A DNA stretch of 64,000 bases from Enterovibrio norvegicus_B. Lineage in GTDB: Bacteria; Pseudomonadota; Gammaproteobacteria; Enterobacterales; Vibrionaceae. The stretch lies in NCBI RefSeq assembly GCF_002876705.1, contig NZ_MDAG01000057.1, positions 124,001 to 188,000 on the forward strand, given 5' to 3'. Below are positions 7,923 to 17,021 of this stretch, one piece after another. The position numbers and the translations under genes were made by a program. Every line of letters begins with the position of its first letter. Position 1 is the stretch's first letter. The notes below the pieces were generated by a model. That model saw nothing but the letters and a program-made list of their open reading frames with translations, was not told the DNA's origin and made no database searches.

Positions 7923-8663
7923 ACGCTTCGGCTGCGCATCGATACATTGACCGTTCACCTCTGCACCTTCTGGTGCCATCAAATACACGTAAAGCGGCAT
8001 AATATCTTCGGGTGTTTTCAGGGTCTTCGCATCTTCACCTGGGAAAGCAGATGCGCGCATACGCGTGCGTGTACCACCAGGGTTAATGGCGTTTACCTTT
8101 ACTGACGTGTTGCTCAATTCATCTGCCAGCACTTGCATCATGCCTTCCGTTGCGAATTTAGACATGGCATAAGCGCCCCAGAATGCGCGGCCAGCATGTC
8201 CTACAGTGGAAGAGGTAAACACAATACGTGCGTCTGCAGATTTCTGTACGAGTGGCATGACGGCCTGTGTCATCAGGAAGGTTGCTTTGACGTTGACTTG
8301 CATCACTTCATCAAAGGCTTTTTCTTCAATTTGATCAAACGGGCTCAATACGCCCAGTAAGCCTGCGTTATGCAGCACACCATCAAGACGTCCAAACTGT
8401 TGTTTAATGGTGTCGACCATGTCGATGTAATGCTGACGCGTCGCGCCTAGCATATCGAGAGGGATGATTGCTGGTTGTGCACCGCCTGCCGCTTCGATTT
8501 CATCGTACACGCTTTCCAGCTTTTTCACTGTGCGTCCAAGCAAGATGACGGTTGCACCGTGTTGAGCGTAACTGAGTGCGGCTTGTCGTCCAATACCATC
8601 ACCCGCGCCGGTAACTAAAATCACTCTACCGTTCAATGCATCGGCTGCTACTTGATACTCCAC
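7920..8663 (-). CDS. yciK: YciK-family short-chain dehydrogenase/reductase
   Basis: A 247-residue classical SDR with the nucleotide-binding motif TGAGDGIGR near residue 20, HNAG near residue 97, and the catalytic Ser (TSSTVG) and YxxxK (YAMSK). The substrate is not known for this family. The start is GTG with AAGGAA about ten bases upstream. It is convergent with rluB and divergent from sohB, which is the usual yciK position in enterobacteria and vibrios. Confidence 0.9.
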   Translation of the reverse strand: MEYQVAADALNGRVILVTGAGDGIGRQAALSYAQHGATVILLGRTVKKLESVYDEIEAAGGAQPAIIPLDMLGATRQHYIDMVDTIKQQFGRLDGVLHNAGLLGVLSPFDQIEEKAFDEVMQVNVKATFLMTQAVMPLVQKSADARIVFTSSTVGHAGRAFWGAYAMSKFATEGMMQVLADELSNTSVKVNAINPGGTRTRMRASAFPGEDAKTLKTPEDIMPLYVYLMAPEGAEVNGQCIDAQPKR

Positions 8664-8901
8664 GTTACAATATTCCTTTTCTTATCGGCAATCCTGCCTG
8701 TTAATCTCGCTGCCCATGCTTCATGCATGCTCGTTAGAGAAAGGCGTTTACCTTTGCATTGTAAGTTGGCTCGCAGACAAGAAACAACCTGCTGTTGCAA
8801 AGAAAGCGAGGCGAAACCAGCACTTTGATACACATCCCTCGTGAATCTCCCGCTCGAATAGTAGTAGAATGGCGAGATATAACGATAAAGAGGAACACAG
8901 T

Positions 8902-9960
8902 TTGGAATTCTTGCTTGATTACGGCCTGTTTCTGGCCAAAGTTCTGACGTTTGCTGTCGCAGTCATCGCTGTTCTCATCATTGTAAAAAGTGCTGGTGGC
9001 AAACAAGGTCAGAAAGGGGAACTTGAAATCACCAATCTGACGGATAAGCACAACGATCTTATCCACGCGATGGAATCACACATTTATGACGAGGCTGCAC
9101 TCAAAGCCCGTGATAAAGCAGAGAAAAAAGCCGAAAAAGCCAAAGCAAAAGAAGCCAAGGCAGAAGCGAAGAAAATGACGGATTCCGCCTCGCTGGAATC
9201 AAGTCGCAAACCACATCTCTTCGTGGTGGATTTCAAAGGCAGCATTGATGCCCGCGAAGTGACGGCATTGCGTGAAGAAATCACCGCCATTCTTGCTATC
9301 GCAAAAGACGGCGACGAAGTGATGGTTCGCCTTGAAAGTGGTGGTGGCATGGTTCACGCCTACGGCCTTGCATCTTCACAACTTGATCGCATTAAGCAAG
9401 CGGGCATTCCATTGACCGTCTCTGTTGATAAAGTGGCGGCGAGTGGCGGCTATATGATGGCGTGTGTGGCGGATAAAATCATTGCAGCGCCGTTTGCGGT
9501 TGTTGGTTCAATTGGTGTTATCGCACAACTGCCAAACTTCAATAAATTGCTTAAAAAACATGATATTGAATTTGAGCAACTGACTGCGGGTGAATTTAAG
9601 CGTACGCTAACTATGTTTGGTGAGAACACCGACAAAGCGCGCGAAAAATTCGTCAGTGAGTTAGAAGAGACACACGTTCTTTTTAAAGACTTTATTGCAG
9701 ACCACCGTCCTTCGTTGGATCTCGAAAAAGTCGCTACTGGCGAACATTGGTTTGGTAATCAAGCCTTGCCATTGGGGCTGATTGACAGTGTGGGCACGAG
9801 CGACGATTACCTCGTCACTGCAGTAAAAGAAAAAGACGTTTTAGGTATTCGTTACGTACAACGTAAGAAGCTGGCAGAAAAAATCGCAGGTTCAGCGGCA
9901 GAAGCGACCGATCGTCTACTGTTGAAGTGGATTAGCCGCGGCCAGCGTCCGATCGTTTAG
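8902..9960 (+). CDS. sohB: Inner-membrane S49 peptidase SohB
   Basis: A probable signal-peptide-peptidase-like serine protease anchored in the inner membrane with its catalytic part in the periplasm. From the TTG start it reads MEFLLDYGLFLAKV, matching the E. coli SohB N-terminus, with AGAGGA seven bases upstream; an ATG 11 codons earlier is possible but less family-like. A membrane segment spans residues 5-30, followed by a Lys/Ala/Glu-rich charged coil (about 75-110). The S49 domain has the catalytic Ser in KVAASGGYMMA and a GSIGVI motif. Confidence 0.9.
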   Translation: MEFLLDYGLFLAKVLTFAVAVIAVLIIVKSAGGKQGQKGELEITNLTDKHNDLIHAMESHIYDEAALKARDKAEKKAEKAKAKEAKAEAKKMTDSASLESSRKPHLFVVDFKGSIDAREVTALREEITAILAIAKDGDEVMVRLESGGGMVHAYGLASSQLDRIKQAGIPLTVSVDKVAASGGYMMACVADKIIAAPFAVVGSIGVIAQLPNFNKLLKKHDIEFEQLTAGEFKRTLTMFGENTDKAREKFVSELEETHVLFKDFIADHRPSLDLEKVATGEHWFGNQALPLGLIDSVGTSDDYLVTAVKEKDVLGIRYVQRKKLAEKIAGSAAEATDRLLLKWISRGQRPIV

Positions 9961-9968
9961 GAGTCAAC

Positions 9969-10382
9969 ATGAATCAGAAATGGGCTTTGTTTTCGTTCCA
10001 AGGCCGAATGAGACGCCGTGACTACTGGTTATACAGTTTGCCAGTGATGTTCGCGGTCGTGCCTACCTTGTTCTATCAGGGCGGGAATGCGGTACTTGAC
10101 GTGTTGACTATCGTGATCACACTGTTCGCGATTTATGCTTCGCTCGCACTGAACATTAAGCGTTTGAAAGACCGCAATAAGAACCCGTGGTGGATTGTAG
10201 TGACATTCTTACCACTGATCGGTCCAATCTTTGCCTTGGTCGAACTCGGTATTCTGGATGGTACGCCAGGCCCAAATCAGTTTGGTCCAGACCCGAAAGG
10301 GCGCGGTGGAGACAAATCTGATCAGGGTGGTAACTCTGTTCGGGAAGACAAAGAAAAAGATACAGCAATCTTTGAAGGGTAA
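9969..10382 (+). CDS. DUF805 membrane protein
   Basis: A 137-residue inner-membrane protein of the DUF805 (YhaH) family. It has the family opening FSFQGRMRRRDYW, hydrophobic stretches at about residues 25-40, 43-60 and 73-90, and the motif KRLKDRNKNPWW. It ends in a charged hydrophilic tail. The function of the family is unknown. It begins eight bases after sohB and is probably cotranscribed with it. Confidence 0.85.
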   Translation: MNQKWALFSFQGRMRRRDYWLYSLPVMFAVVPTLFYQGGNAVLDVLTIVITLFAIYASLALNIKRLKDRNKNPWWIVVTFLPLIGPIFALVELGILDGTPGPNQFGPDPKGRGGDKSDQGGNSVREDKEKDTAIFEG

Positions 10383-10403
10383 TTCCGACTAGATTGAATG
10401 CGT

Positions 10404-10434
10404 AAAAATGCCACCTAGATAGGTGGCATTTTTC
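10404..10434. terminator. Bidirectional terminator between the DUF805 gene and yciN
   Basis: AAAAATGCCACCT-AGAT-AGGTGGCATTTTT, a near-perfect stem with A and T flanks that can serve both convergent genes. Confidence 0.9.
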
Positions 10435-10448
10435 TCACTGATTAGGCG

Positions 10449-10694
10449 TTAATCCAGTGTATATTGCTTCGAAAGCTGGTGTGCAAGAAACTTAAACATA
10501 TTAAAAACAGCGGTTGTTTTTGGTGTTGGTAGTCCATTGCTGTCGAGGAAATACTCGCCTTTGAATACCATCACACCGGCTTTTTCCTCAACGGAATCGG
10601 TGTTCATGCCTTCGATGTAAGCCTCATGATCGCGGATCATCGCGTTGGCGATGTTGAGAAGCTCAGTGGCGGAGATAGGAGTCTTGTCTGACAT
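10449..10694 (-). CDS. yciN: YciN family protein (DUF2498)
   Basis: An 81-residue cytosolic protein similar to E. coli YciN: LLNIANAMIRDHEAYIEGM and the signature GEYFLDSNGLPTPKTTAVFNMFKFLAHQLS. Function unknown. I start at MSDKTPIS; a longer reading to 10793 has no family support. It is divergent from topA, as in E. coli, where yciN and topA are neighbours. Confidence 0.85.
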   Translation of the reverse strand: MSDKTPISATELLNIANAMIRDHEAYIEGMNTDSVEEKAGVMVFKGEYFLDSNGLPTPKTTAVFNMFKFLAHQLSKQYTLD

Positions 10695-10859
10695 ACTTTT
10701 CTGCATGATGATGAAAAATGAGCGTCTATTATAATCCCATTGCATATGTGGAAGGCAAACGGTTCTGGCTGGCGAAAATGCGCTCAAACGCAATGTTATT
10801 GTGAGCTAAGCCAGAAAAATTAATTGCGAGATGGCCTTTCTGCATGCGTCAATGGTAAT

Positions 10860-10965
10860 GATTAGCGCGCTTGCAGATGTGAGACTACGCTAATCCCCCA
10901 ATATGTCCGATTAGTTGTTCACAAAAGAACAACAACTGTGGAAGCAGCAACCAATCGGGGGGATT
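10860..10965 (+). promoter_or_regulatory. Two consecutive hairpins upstream of topA
   Basis: GATTAGCG (10860-10867) pairs perfectly with CGCTAATC (10888-10895). It is followed by AATCCCCC (10892-10899) pairing with GGGGGATT (10958-10965), which encloses GTTGTTC-acaaaa-GAACAAC (10914-10933). The two outer stems share bases AATC (10892-10895), so they cannot both form fully. An internal CCGATT/AATCGG pairing is a third alternative. This lies in the 397-base gap between yciN and topA and may be a topA leader or a separate small transcript. Confidence 0.5.
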
Positions 10966-11091
10966 TCGAAAGAAACAGGTTGATATTCAGATCTAGTCGC
11001 TCAATATTGTAAATAGCGTCAGCGTGCCACCATAATGCACGTGATTTGAATTAATAGATTGAATTTTAAACGCAAGGGCGTATTGGTCACT

Positions 11092-13713
11092 ATGGGTAAA
11101 TCTCTCGTTATCGTGGAGTCCCCGGCAAAGGCAAAAACGATAAATAAATATCTGGGCAAGGACTTCATCGTTAAATCGAGTGTTGGTCACGTCCGCGATC
11201 TGCCTACCGGCGCTTCACAAAGCGGTAAAAAAGCTGCACCTACCTCTACCAAAGGGCTGAGCGTAGAAGAAAAAGAACGCATTAAAAAAGAGAAGGACAA
11301 AAATTCGCTGATCAACAAGATGGGTGTTGACCCATACCGTGATTGGAAAGCGAACTATCAGATCTTACCGGGTAAGGAAAAGGTCGTTTCTGAACTGCAA
11401 GCGCTTGCTGAAAAAGCAGACGTTATCTATCTCGCAACGGATTTGGACCGTGAGGGTGAGGCGATTGCCTGGCACTTGCGGGAAATCATTGGCGGCGATG
11501 ACAGTCGCTTCAAACGCGTTGTGTTTAACGAAATCACCAAAAATGCAATCCAGCAAGCGTTCGAATCGCCTGGCGAGTTGAACATCGATGGCGTAAATGC
11601 TCAGCAAGCGCGTCGCTTCCTGGATCGTGTTGTTGGTTTCATGGTTTCACCACTGCTGTGGAAAAAAGTGGCACGTGGTTTGTCTGCGGGCCGTGTTCAA
11701 TCGGTAGCGGTTAAGCTGCTTGTTGAGCGTGAGCACGAGATTAAAGCGTTTATCCCGCAAGAGTATTGGGATATTCACACGGACACGACAACGGCGAGCC
11801 AAAACGCTCTGCGTTTGGTGGTTGCTCAGAAAAATGGCGAAGCGTTTAAACCGCTGAACCAAGAGCAAGCGATGTCAGCGACTGATACGTTGAAGAAAGC
11901 AACGTACAAAGTGTCTGACCGCGAAGATCGCCCAACATCAAGCAAGCCATCAGCACCTTTTATTACGTCAACGCTGCAACAAGCGGCGAGTACCCGTATG
12001 GGCTTTGGCGTGAAAAAAACCATGATGCTGGCACAGCGTCTGTACGAGGGTGGTTACATCACCTACATGCGTACCGACTCAACCAACTTGAGCCAAGAAG
12101 CGGTTGAATCAGCGCGTGAGTTTATCGGTAGCGAGTACGGAGATAAGTATCTGCCGTCAGCACCGATTAAATACGGTTCGAAAGGCAATGCTCAAGAAGC
12201 GCACGAAGCGATTCGTCCTTCAAGCATTGACGTGACATCGGATGATCTTCAGGGCATGGACCCAGATGCGCATCGTTTGTACGACTTGATCTGGCGTCAA
12301 TTTGTATCGTGTCAGATGACACCGGCAAAATACGATTCAGGCACTATCACAGTGAAAGCAGGCGAGTTCACGCTGAAAGCGAAGGGCCGCACGCTACGTT
12401 TTGATGGTTGGACACGCGTTCAACGCCCAATGGGTAAGAACGAAGATACCACCTTGCCGCATGTTGATGTGGGCGAGACGCTAACACTCGAAAACGTCGA
12501 TCCGAAGCAACACTTCACCAAGCCACCAGCTCGCTTTACTGAAGCGGCGCTTGTTAAAGAGCTTGAGAAGCGTGGCATTGGTCGTCCATCAACCTACGCA
12601 TCCATCATTTCTACGATTCAAGATCGTGGTTATGTGCGTGTGGAACAGCGTCGTTTCTACGCTGAGAAAATGGGCGAGATTGTCACGGGTCGTCTTGATG
12701 GCAGTTTTGCTGACCTGATGGATTACGACTTCACTGCGCGTATGGAGGGGAACCTCGATAAAATCGCAATGGGCAGTGAAGATTGGAAAAACGTACTGAA
12801 TAACTTCTTCAAAGCGTTTACTGATGATCTGAGCAAAGCAGAGCTGGACGAGATTGAAGGCGGTATGAAGCCTAACAGCATCGTGCTCACTGACATCGAC
12901 TGTCCGACGTGTGGCCGTAAGATGGGTATCCGTACCGCATCAACAGGCGTATTCCTTGGCTGTTCGGGTTATGCATTGCCACCGAAAGAGCGCTGTAAAA
13001 CCACCATCAATTTGATGGACGAAGAAGGCATCGTTAACGTATTGGAAGAAGACGTAGAAACCGCCGCGTTGCGTGCGAAGAAACGTTGTCCGAAGTGCGA
13101 AACGGCGATGGATGCTTACCTGATTGACCAAGATCGTAAACTGCACGTTTGTGGTAACAACCCAAGTTGTGATGGTTATACGGTTGAGAAAGGCGAGTTC
13201 AAGCTGAAAGGCTATGATGGTCCTGTGGTTGAGTGTGACAAGTGTGGTTCTGACATGGTGCTGAAAAATGGCCGTTTCGGTAAGTACATGGATTGCACCT
13301 CTGAAACCTGTAAGAACACGCGCAAGATCCTGAAGAATGGCGAAGTTGCGCCACCGAAAGAAGACCCAGTACATTTCCCTGAGCTTCCTTGTGAAAACTC
13401 AGATGCGTACTTTGTGCTTCGCGACGGTGCATCTGGTCTGTTCATGGCAGCGAGTAACTTCCCTAAATCGCGTGAAACCCGTGCGCCTTTGGTGGAAGAA
13501 CTGGTTCGCTTTAAAGACCGCATTCCAGAAAAATACCAATATCTGGCAGATGCACCCGCGCAAGACCCTGATGGTCGTAAAGCGGTTGTTCGCTTTAGCC
13601 GTAAGAGCAAAGAAAACTATGTACGTACCGAAGAAGATGGCAAGCCATCCGGTTGGACTGGTTTACTTATCGACGGTAAGTGGGAAATCACGGATAAGCG
13701 CAAGAAGAAGTAA
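11092..13713 (+). CDS. topA: DNA topoisomerase I
   Basis: Type IA topoisomerase that relaxes negative supercoils. The 873-residue protein begins MGKSLVIVESPAKAKTINKYLG (Toprim domain), has the metal-binding DLDREGEAIAWH near residue 115 and the active-site Tyr in ITYMRTDSTNLS near residue 325. The C-terminal part has four-Cys zinc ribbons (CPTCGRKMGIRT...C, CPKCETAM...C, CDKCGSDM...C). I start at MGKSLV as in E. coli; an in-frame extension of 11 codons upstream is unlikely. A strong terminator follows. Confidence 0.96.
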   Translation: MGKSLVIVESPAKAKTINKYLGKDFIVKSSVGHVRDLPTGASQSGKKAAPTSTKGLSVEEKERIKKEKDKNSLINKMGVDPYRDWKANYQILPGKEKVVSELQALAEKADVIYLATDLDREGEAIAWHLREIIGGDDSRFKRVVFNEITKNAIQQAFESPGELNIDGVNAQQARRFLDRVVGFMVSPLLWKKVARGLSAGRVQSVAVKLLVEREHEIKAFIPQEYWDIHTDTTTASQNALRLVVAQKNGEAFKPLNQEQAMSATDTLKKATYKVSDREDRPTSSKPSAPFITSTLQQAASTRMGFGVKKTMMLAQRLYEGGYITYMRTDSTNLSQEAVESAREFIGSEYGDKYLPSAPIKYGSKGNAQEAHEAIRPSSIDVTSDDLQGMDPDAHRLYDLIWRQFVSCQMTPAKYDSGTITVKAGEFTLKAKGRTLRFDGWTRVQRPMGKNEDTTLPHVDVGETLTLENVDPKQHFTKPPARFTEAALVKELEKRGIGRPSTYASIISTIQDRGYVRVEQRRFYAEKMGEIVTGRLDGSFADLMDYDFTARMEGNLDKIAMGSEDWKNVLNNFFKAFTDDLSKAELDEIEGGMKPNSIVLTDIDCPTCGRKMGIRTASTGVFLGCSGYALPPKERCKTTINLMDEEGIVNVLEEDVETAALRAKKRCPKCETAMDAYLIDQDRKLHVCGNNPSCDGYTVEKGEFKLKGYDGPVVECDKCGSDMVLKNGRFGKYMDCTSETCKNTRKILKNGEVAPPKEDPVHFPELPCENSDAYFVLRDGASGLFMAASNFPKSRETRAPLVEELVRFKDRIPEKYQYLADAPAQDPDGRKAVVRFSRKSKENYVRTEEDGKPSGWTGLLIDGKWEITDKRKKK

Positions 13714-13732
13714 TTCTTCGGCGTGAACATTG

Positions 13733-13762
13733 AAAAGGCAGCCAAACGGCTGCCTTTTTTGT
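13733..13762 (+). terminator. Terminator after topA
   Basis: AAAAGGCAGCC-AAAC-GGCTGCCTTTTTT, a seven-base GC-rich stem followed by a T run. Confidence 0.92.
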
Positions 13763-13817
13763 TTCATCATTAAATGCAATTTATGTAAGGTTAAGGTCAA
13801 CGAATCACCTTATCTTG

Positions 13818-13866
13818 TTCTCGCTTCTCGCTTCTCGCTTCTCGCTTCTCGCTTCTCGCTTCTCGC
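13818..13866. repeat. Tandem array of the 7-mer TTCTCGC (7 copies)
   Basis: Seven perfect copies of TTCTCGC, ending one base before the stop codon of nasA (CTA at 13868-13870). As with the array at 7861, it lies between convergent genes, just beyond a terminator, and touches the end of the minus-strand gene. The unit differs but has the same length. Confidence 0.97.
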
Positions 13867-13867
13867 T

Positions 13868-16588
13868 CTATCCTGCCTTTCGTTGTGCCAATTTTCGTGC
13901 GCAGACACGATCGACAATATTGCCTATTTCTGCAGTGCAACTACCACAACCCGTGCCTGCGAGGGTTTGGTTACTGACGTCTTGAACGCTTTCAGCATTG
14001 CCATCAATCAAGGCGACTTCAATGGTGTCCAATGTCACCTGTTTGCAGGCACAAACGATCGGCGAGCGCGCAGCCAGTGAACCTGAGAGAAAGGCATGAA
14101 TGTCTTGGCTATCAAACTGGCTGGCGAGAAGCTGTGATATGTCGGGTTGCTCACTTTCTTGCCATAGTGGGAAGGCCGAGAACGCAAACTGTGGTGTTTT
14201 GCCCTGATATATCACGACACGACGTCCATTCTCTGCATTGCCATGAATCAGTGCTGCGTTCTCAGATGCAGCCAATGTCATGAGTCTCGCGGGGACCGAT
14301 CTGCACGTCTCTTTGAATTGAAAGCGGTAAATATAACCCCCTTCGGTGGCTTGAAGTACCCAGTAGTCTGCATCGAAAGTATGGAGCTGTTGCTTGGTGA
14401 GGCGTCTTTGTGTGACCAAGCTGGCCGCGCTTTGCATCATCAAAGGTTTGATAGACACCGGCGTTGCTTTAAATTCGGGTTGACCCGAAATGGGGTCGGT
14501 GTGTGCGGGAATCACCGCCGTTACCTTTCCACCGGAGCAATTCATCTTGTTCCAGTGGATCGGCGCGAAGCTTTGTCCCGGAATCACGCGATTGGTCACG
14601 TGGGCTTTAAAAACCTGCTCGCCGACATGGCTCATCACATTAACCAGCTGACCTTCTTTGATGCCCCTGTCTGTCGCATCGAACGGGTTTATCTCGATAA
14701 TGGGTTCGATGGTATGGGCATTCAGTGCCGCAGAAAGCCCTGTACGCGTCATAGTGTGCCATTGGTCTCTAATTCGACCTGAGTTAAGGATCATGCTGTA
14801 TTGTGGCGTAACTGGGCTTACAGGCGCTTTTTGCTCAACGGCAATAAACCGCGCTTTTCCATCCGGTGTGGAAAAATCCCCTTGGGTGAAAAGACGCCCC
14901 GATGCGTTGTCATCGCTCACGATGGGCCAGCGCGTCGGCGGAAACGCGTTGTAATCGTCGACGGATAATTCATTCAGCGCGGAGAGGTTTAGCTTCCGTT
15001 TTGTCGTATCACCGTCTTGGTTCCCGATCATCGTCATCGCGACATACTCTTGGAAAATGTGCGCTTCCGTCGGGTAATCGAAGGCTTGGGGGAACCCCAT
15101 TCTTTTGCCTACTTCACTCACGATCCACCAATCGGGTTTACCTTCTCCTGGTGTCGGCAGTAATCGACGCTGACGAGAAATCATGCGTTCTGAATTGGTG
15201 ACCGTGCCGGATTTCTCACTCCACCCTTGCGCGGGCAGTTTCACGTGGGCGTAATCCAAGGTTTCGGATGTCGATACACAATCAGACACAATGACCAGCG
15301 GGCATTTTTCCAAAATCTGCGCGATTCGATCACTGTCAGGCAGACTGACTGCAGGGTTCGTCGCCATCACCCACAACGCTTTAATTTTCCCGCTTTCGAT
15401 GGCGTCGAACATGTCGATGGCTTTCAAGCCTTGTTGTGTCGCCAATCTGTCGGTTTGCCAGAAATCACTGACCAACGCCGCGTGCGTGTCGTTACCAAAT
15501 TCCAAGTGTGCTGCGAGCGTGTTGGCAAGCCCGCCAACTTCGCGCCCACCCATGGCATTGGGTTGACCCGTGATGGAAAAGGGGGTGCTGCCAGGGAGTC
15601 CAACGCGCCCAGTGGCGATGTGACAATTCAAAATGCTGTTGGCGTTGTCAGTGCCGCTGGTGGATTGATTTACACCTTGAGAGAACATGGTGACGGTTCT
15701 GACATGTTGGCGAAACAGGCGGTAAAAAGCCTCTATGTCTGACAGCTTCAAACCGGTCGCTCCAGCCACAGCAGTCACTGTATTAAAACGTTGTGCTTGT
15801 GTAAGTGCGTCATCTAACCCTGTGGTGTGGTTGGCAATGTAACTTTGATTCAGTTGTCCATGCTTGGCGAGATCGGCCAGCAAACCATTAAACAGCGCGA
15901 TGTCGCTGCCGGGCGTCAGTGGGAGGTGCAAGTCCGCGATTTCACAGGTACTGGTTCTACGCGGATCGATGACCACAACTTTGGTTCCGTGTGCCTCTTT
16001 CGCGGCTTTTAAGCGTTGATACAGCACGGGATGACACCAAGCGAGGTTTGATCCCACCAAAACGACGAGATCGGCAATCTCAAGATCTTCATACGTGCCG
16101 GGTACACAATCTTCCCCAAAGGCGCGTTTGTGACCAGCAACAGCAGAGGCCATGCAGAGACGAGAATTGGTGTCGATGTTGGCTGAACCAATGAAGCCTT
16201 TCATCAACTTGTTGACGACATAGTAGTCCTCGGTCAGAAGTTGTCCGGACACATAGAATGCGACGGCATCGGGGCCATGTTCGTCGATGATATCGTTGAG
16301 AGAAGTCGCAACATGGTTAAGCGCAGTGTTCCATGTCGTTGCTTCTCCCTCTATGGAAGGGGTAAGTAATCGTCCTTCAGTCGTGACGGTGTCACCGAGT
16401 GATAATCCTTTTGAGCAGAGTCGGCCTAGGTTAGCAGGGTGGGATTCATCCCCTCTAACGTCGAGTTTTCCGGATGCATTAACCTTGGCTTCGATGCCGC
16501 AACCGACACCACAATAGGCACACGTAGACTTGATCCATTCGCTTTTGTCTTTCTCTGATGTGGTTTGGATATTTGTCACTTCACTCAC
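13868..16588 (-). CDS. nasA: Assimilatory nitrate reductase catalytic subunit
   Basis: Reduces nitrate to nitrite in the cytoplasm with a bis-MGD molybdenum cofactor. The 906-residue protein has an N-terminal [4Fe-4S] motif CAYCGVGC...CSKG (residues 23-59), molybdopterin oxidoreductase motifs (SRLCMASAVAGHKRAFGED, FSQGVNQSTSGTDNANS, GRVGLPGSTPFSITGQPNAMGGREVGG) and a C-terminal BFD-like [2Fe-2S] domain (CACKQVTLDTI...GTGCGSCTAEI). The start is GTG, preceded by AGGGATAGG. A sigma-54 promoter lies about 45 bases upstream. It diverges from the nitrite reductase operon. Confidence 0.94.
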   Translation of the reverse strand: MSEVTNIQTTSEKDKSEWIKSTCAYCGVGCGIEAKVNASGKLDVRGDESHPANLGRLCSKGLSLGDTVTTEGRLLTPSIEGEATTWNTALNHVATSLNDIIDEHGPDAVAFYVSGQLLTEDYYVVNKLMKGFIGSANIDTNSRLCMASAVAGHKRAFGEDCVPGTYEDLEIADLVVLVGSNLAWCHPVLYQRLKAAKEAHGTKVVVIDPRRTSTCEIADLHLPLTPGSDIALFNGLLADLAKHGQLNQSYIANHTTGLDDALTQAQRFNTVTAVAGATGLKLSDIEAFYRLFRQHVRTVTMFSQGVNQSTSGTDNANSILNCHIATGRVGLPGSTPFSITGQPNAMGGREVGGLANTLAAHLEFGNDTHAALVSDFWQTDRLATQQGLKAIDMFDAIESGKIKALWVMATNPAVSLPDSDRIAQILEKCPLVIVSDCVSTSETLDYAHVKLPAQGWSEKSGTVTNSERMISRQRRLLPTPGEGKPDWWIVSEVGKRMGFPQAFDYPTEAHIFQEYVAMTMIGNQDGDTTKRKLNLSALNELSVDDYNAFPPTRWPIVSDDNASGRLFTQGDFSTPDGKARFIAVEQKAPVSPVTPQYSMILNSGRIRDQWHTMTRTGLSAALNAHTIEPIIEINPFDATDRGIKEGQLVNVMSHVGEQVFKAHVTNRVIPGQSFAPIHWNKMNCSGGKVTAVIPAHTDPISGQPEFKATPVSIKPLMMQSAASLVTQRRLTKQQLHTFDADYWVLQATEGGYIYRFQFKETCRSVPARLMTLAASENAALIHGNAENGRRVVIYQGKTPQFAFSAFPLWQESEQPDISQLLASQFDSQDIHAFLSGSLAARSPIVCACKQVTLDTIEVALIDGNAESVQDVSNQTLAGTGCGSCTAEIGNIVDRVCARKLAQRKAG

Positions 16589-16629
16589 CTATCCCTGTTT
16601 CATTTCTTATTTGTTTGCGAGTAACACAC

Positions 16630-16645
16630 AGCAAATAACGCGCCA
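16630..16645 (-). promoter_or_regulatory. Sigma-54 promoter of nasA
   Basis: On the minus strand TGGCGC-GTTAT-TTGCT has the GG and GC dinucleotides of a -24/-12 promoter with correct spacing. Transcription should start near 16619, leaving about 30 bases before the GTG of nasA. Confidence 0.8.
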
Positions 16646-16794
16646 CTTTCAATATGGGTAAAAATAATAGCGGCATAGTTGGAATGAATTCGGGGTTTTT
16701 ACGTTAAAAGAATGATGTGGTTGAATTTTTCTCTCTGCGCCAAGAAGGTGCGAACAATGAAAACTATTAATAGCTTCTGTTCATTCTGGTGCAA

Positions 16795-16824
16795 TGCAAT
16801 AAAAAGGTGCACGTAAAAAGTGCA
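16795..16824. promoter_or_regulatory. Two overlapping NtrC-type enhancer sites
   Basis: TGCAC-N7-GTGCA (16808-16824) matches both half-sites of the NtrC consensus at the right spacing. TGCAA-N7-GTGCA (16795-16811) is a second, one-mismatch copy overlapping it by four bases. They lie about 110 bases upstream of one sigma-54 promoter and 150 bases from the other, a normal enhancer distance, so both nitrate operons probably respond to nitrogen limitation. Confidence 0.75.
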
Positions 16825-16934
16825 CTTCAATGAATCACTGAAAGCGGCTTTAATTGATTGTGATGAGATTGATAAAATAAATATAACATATAAAACATGT
16901 AGTTATGAATATATAATCTCATGTTTGGCTGTGC

Positions 16935-16950
16935 TGGCACTCTACTTGCT
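16935..16950 (+). promoter_or_regulatory. Sigma-54 promoter of the cobA-nirBD operon
   Basis: TGGCAC-TCTAC-TTGCT is a full match to the -24/-12 consensus. The expected start near 16961 leaves a leader of about 100 bases before cobA. Confidence 0.88.
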
Positions 16951-16988
16951 CTATTGATAAAAAATAGAAAGCGATGAATTCATAAAAG

Positions 16989-17021
16989 ACGCATTCGTGA
17001 AAATAGAAGCGTTTTTATTTC
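16989..17021 (+). terminator. Possible leader terminator before cobA
   Basis: ACGC(A)TTC-gtgaaaata-GAAGCGT followed by TTTTATTTCTTT resembles an intrinsic terminator inside the leader of the nitrite reductase operon. In known nitrate operons of NasR/NasT type an ANTAR protein overrides such a terminator when nitrate is present. I do not see a clear pair of ANTAR hexaloop hairpins upstream, and the stem has a bulge, so this is tentative. Confidence 0.45.

Noticed and set aside
13730..14080. Plus-strand ORF over the TTCTCGC array (repeating Leu-Ala-Ser-Arg-Phe-Ser-Leu)
   Set aside because: It reads through the topA terminator, the 7-mer array and then antisense to nasA; no ribosome site or family match.
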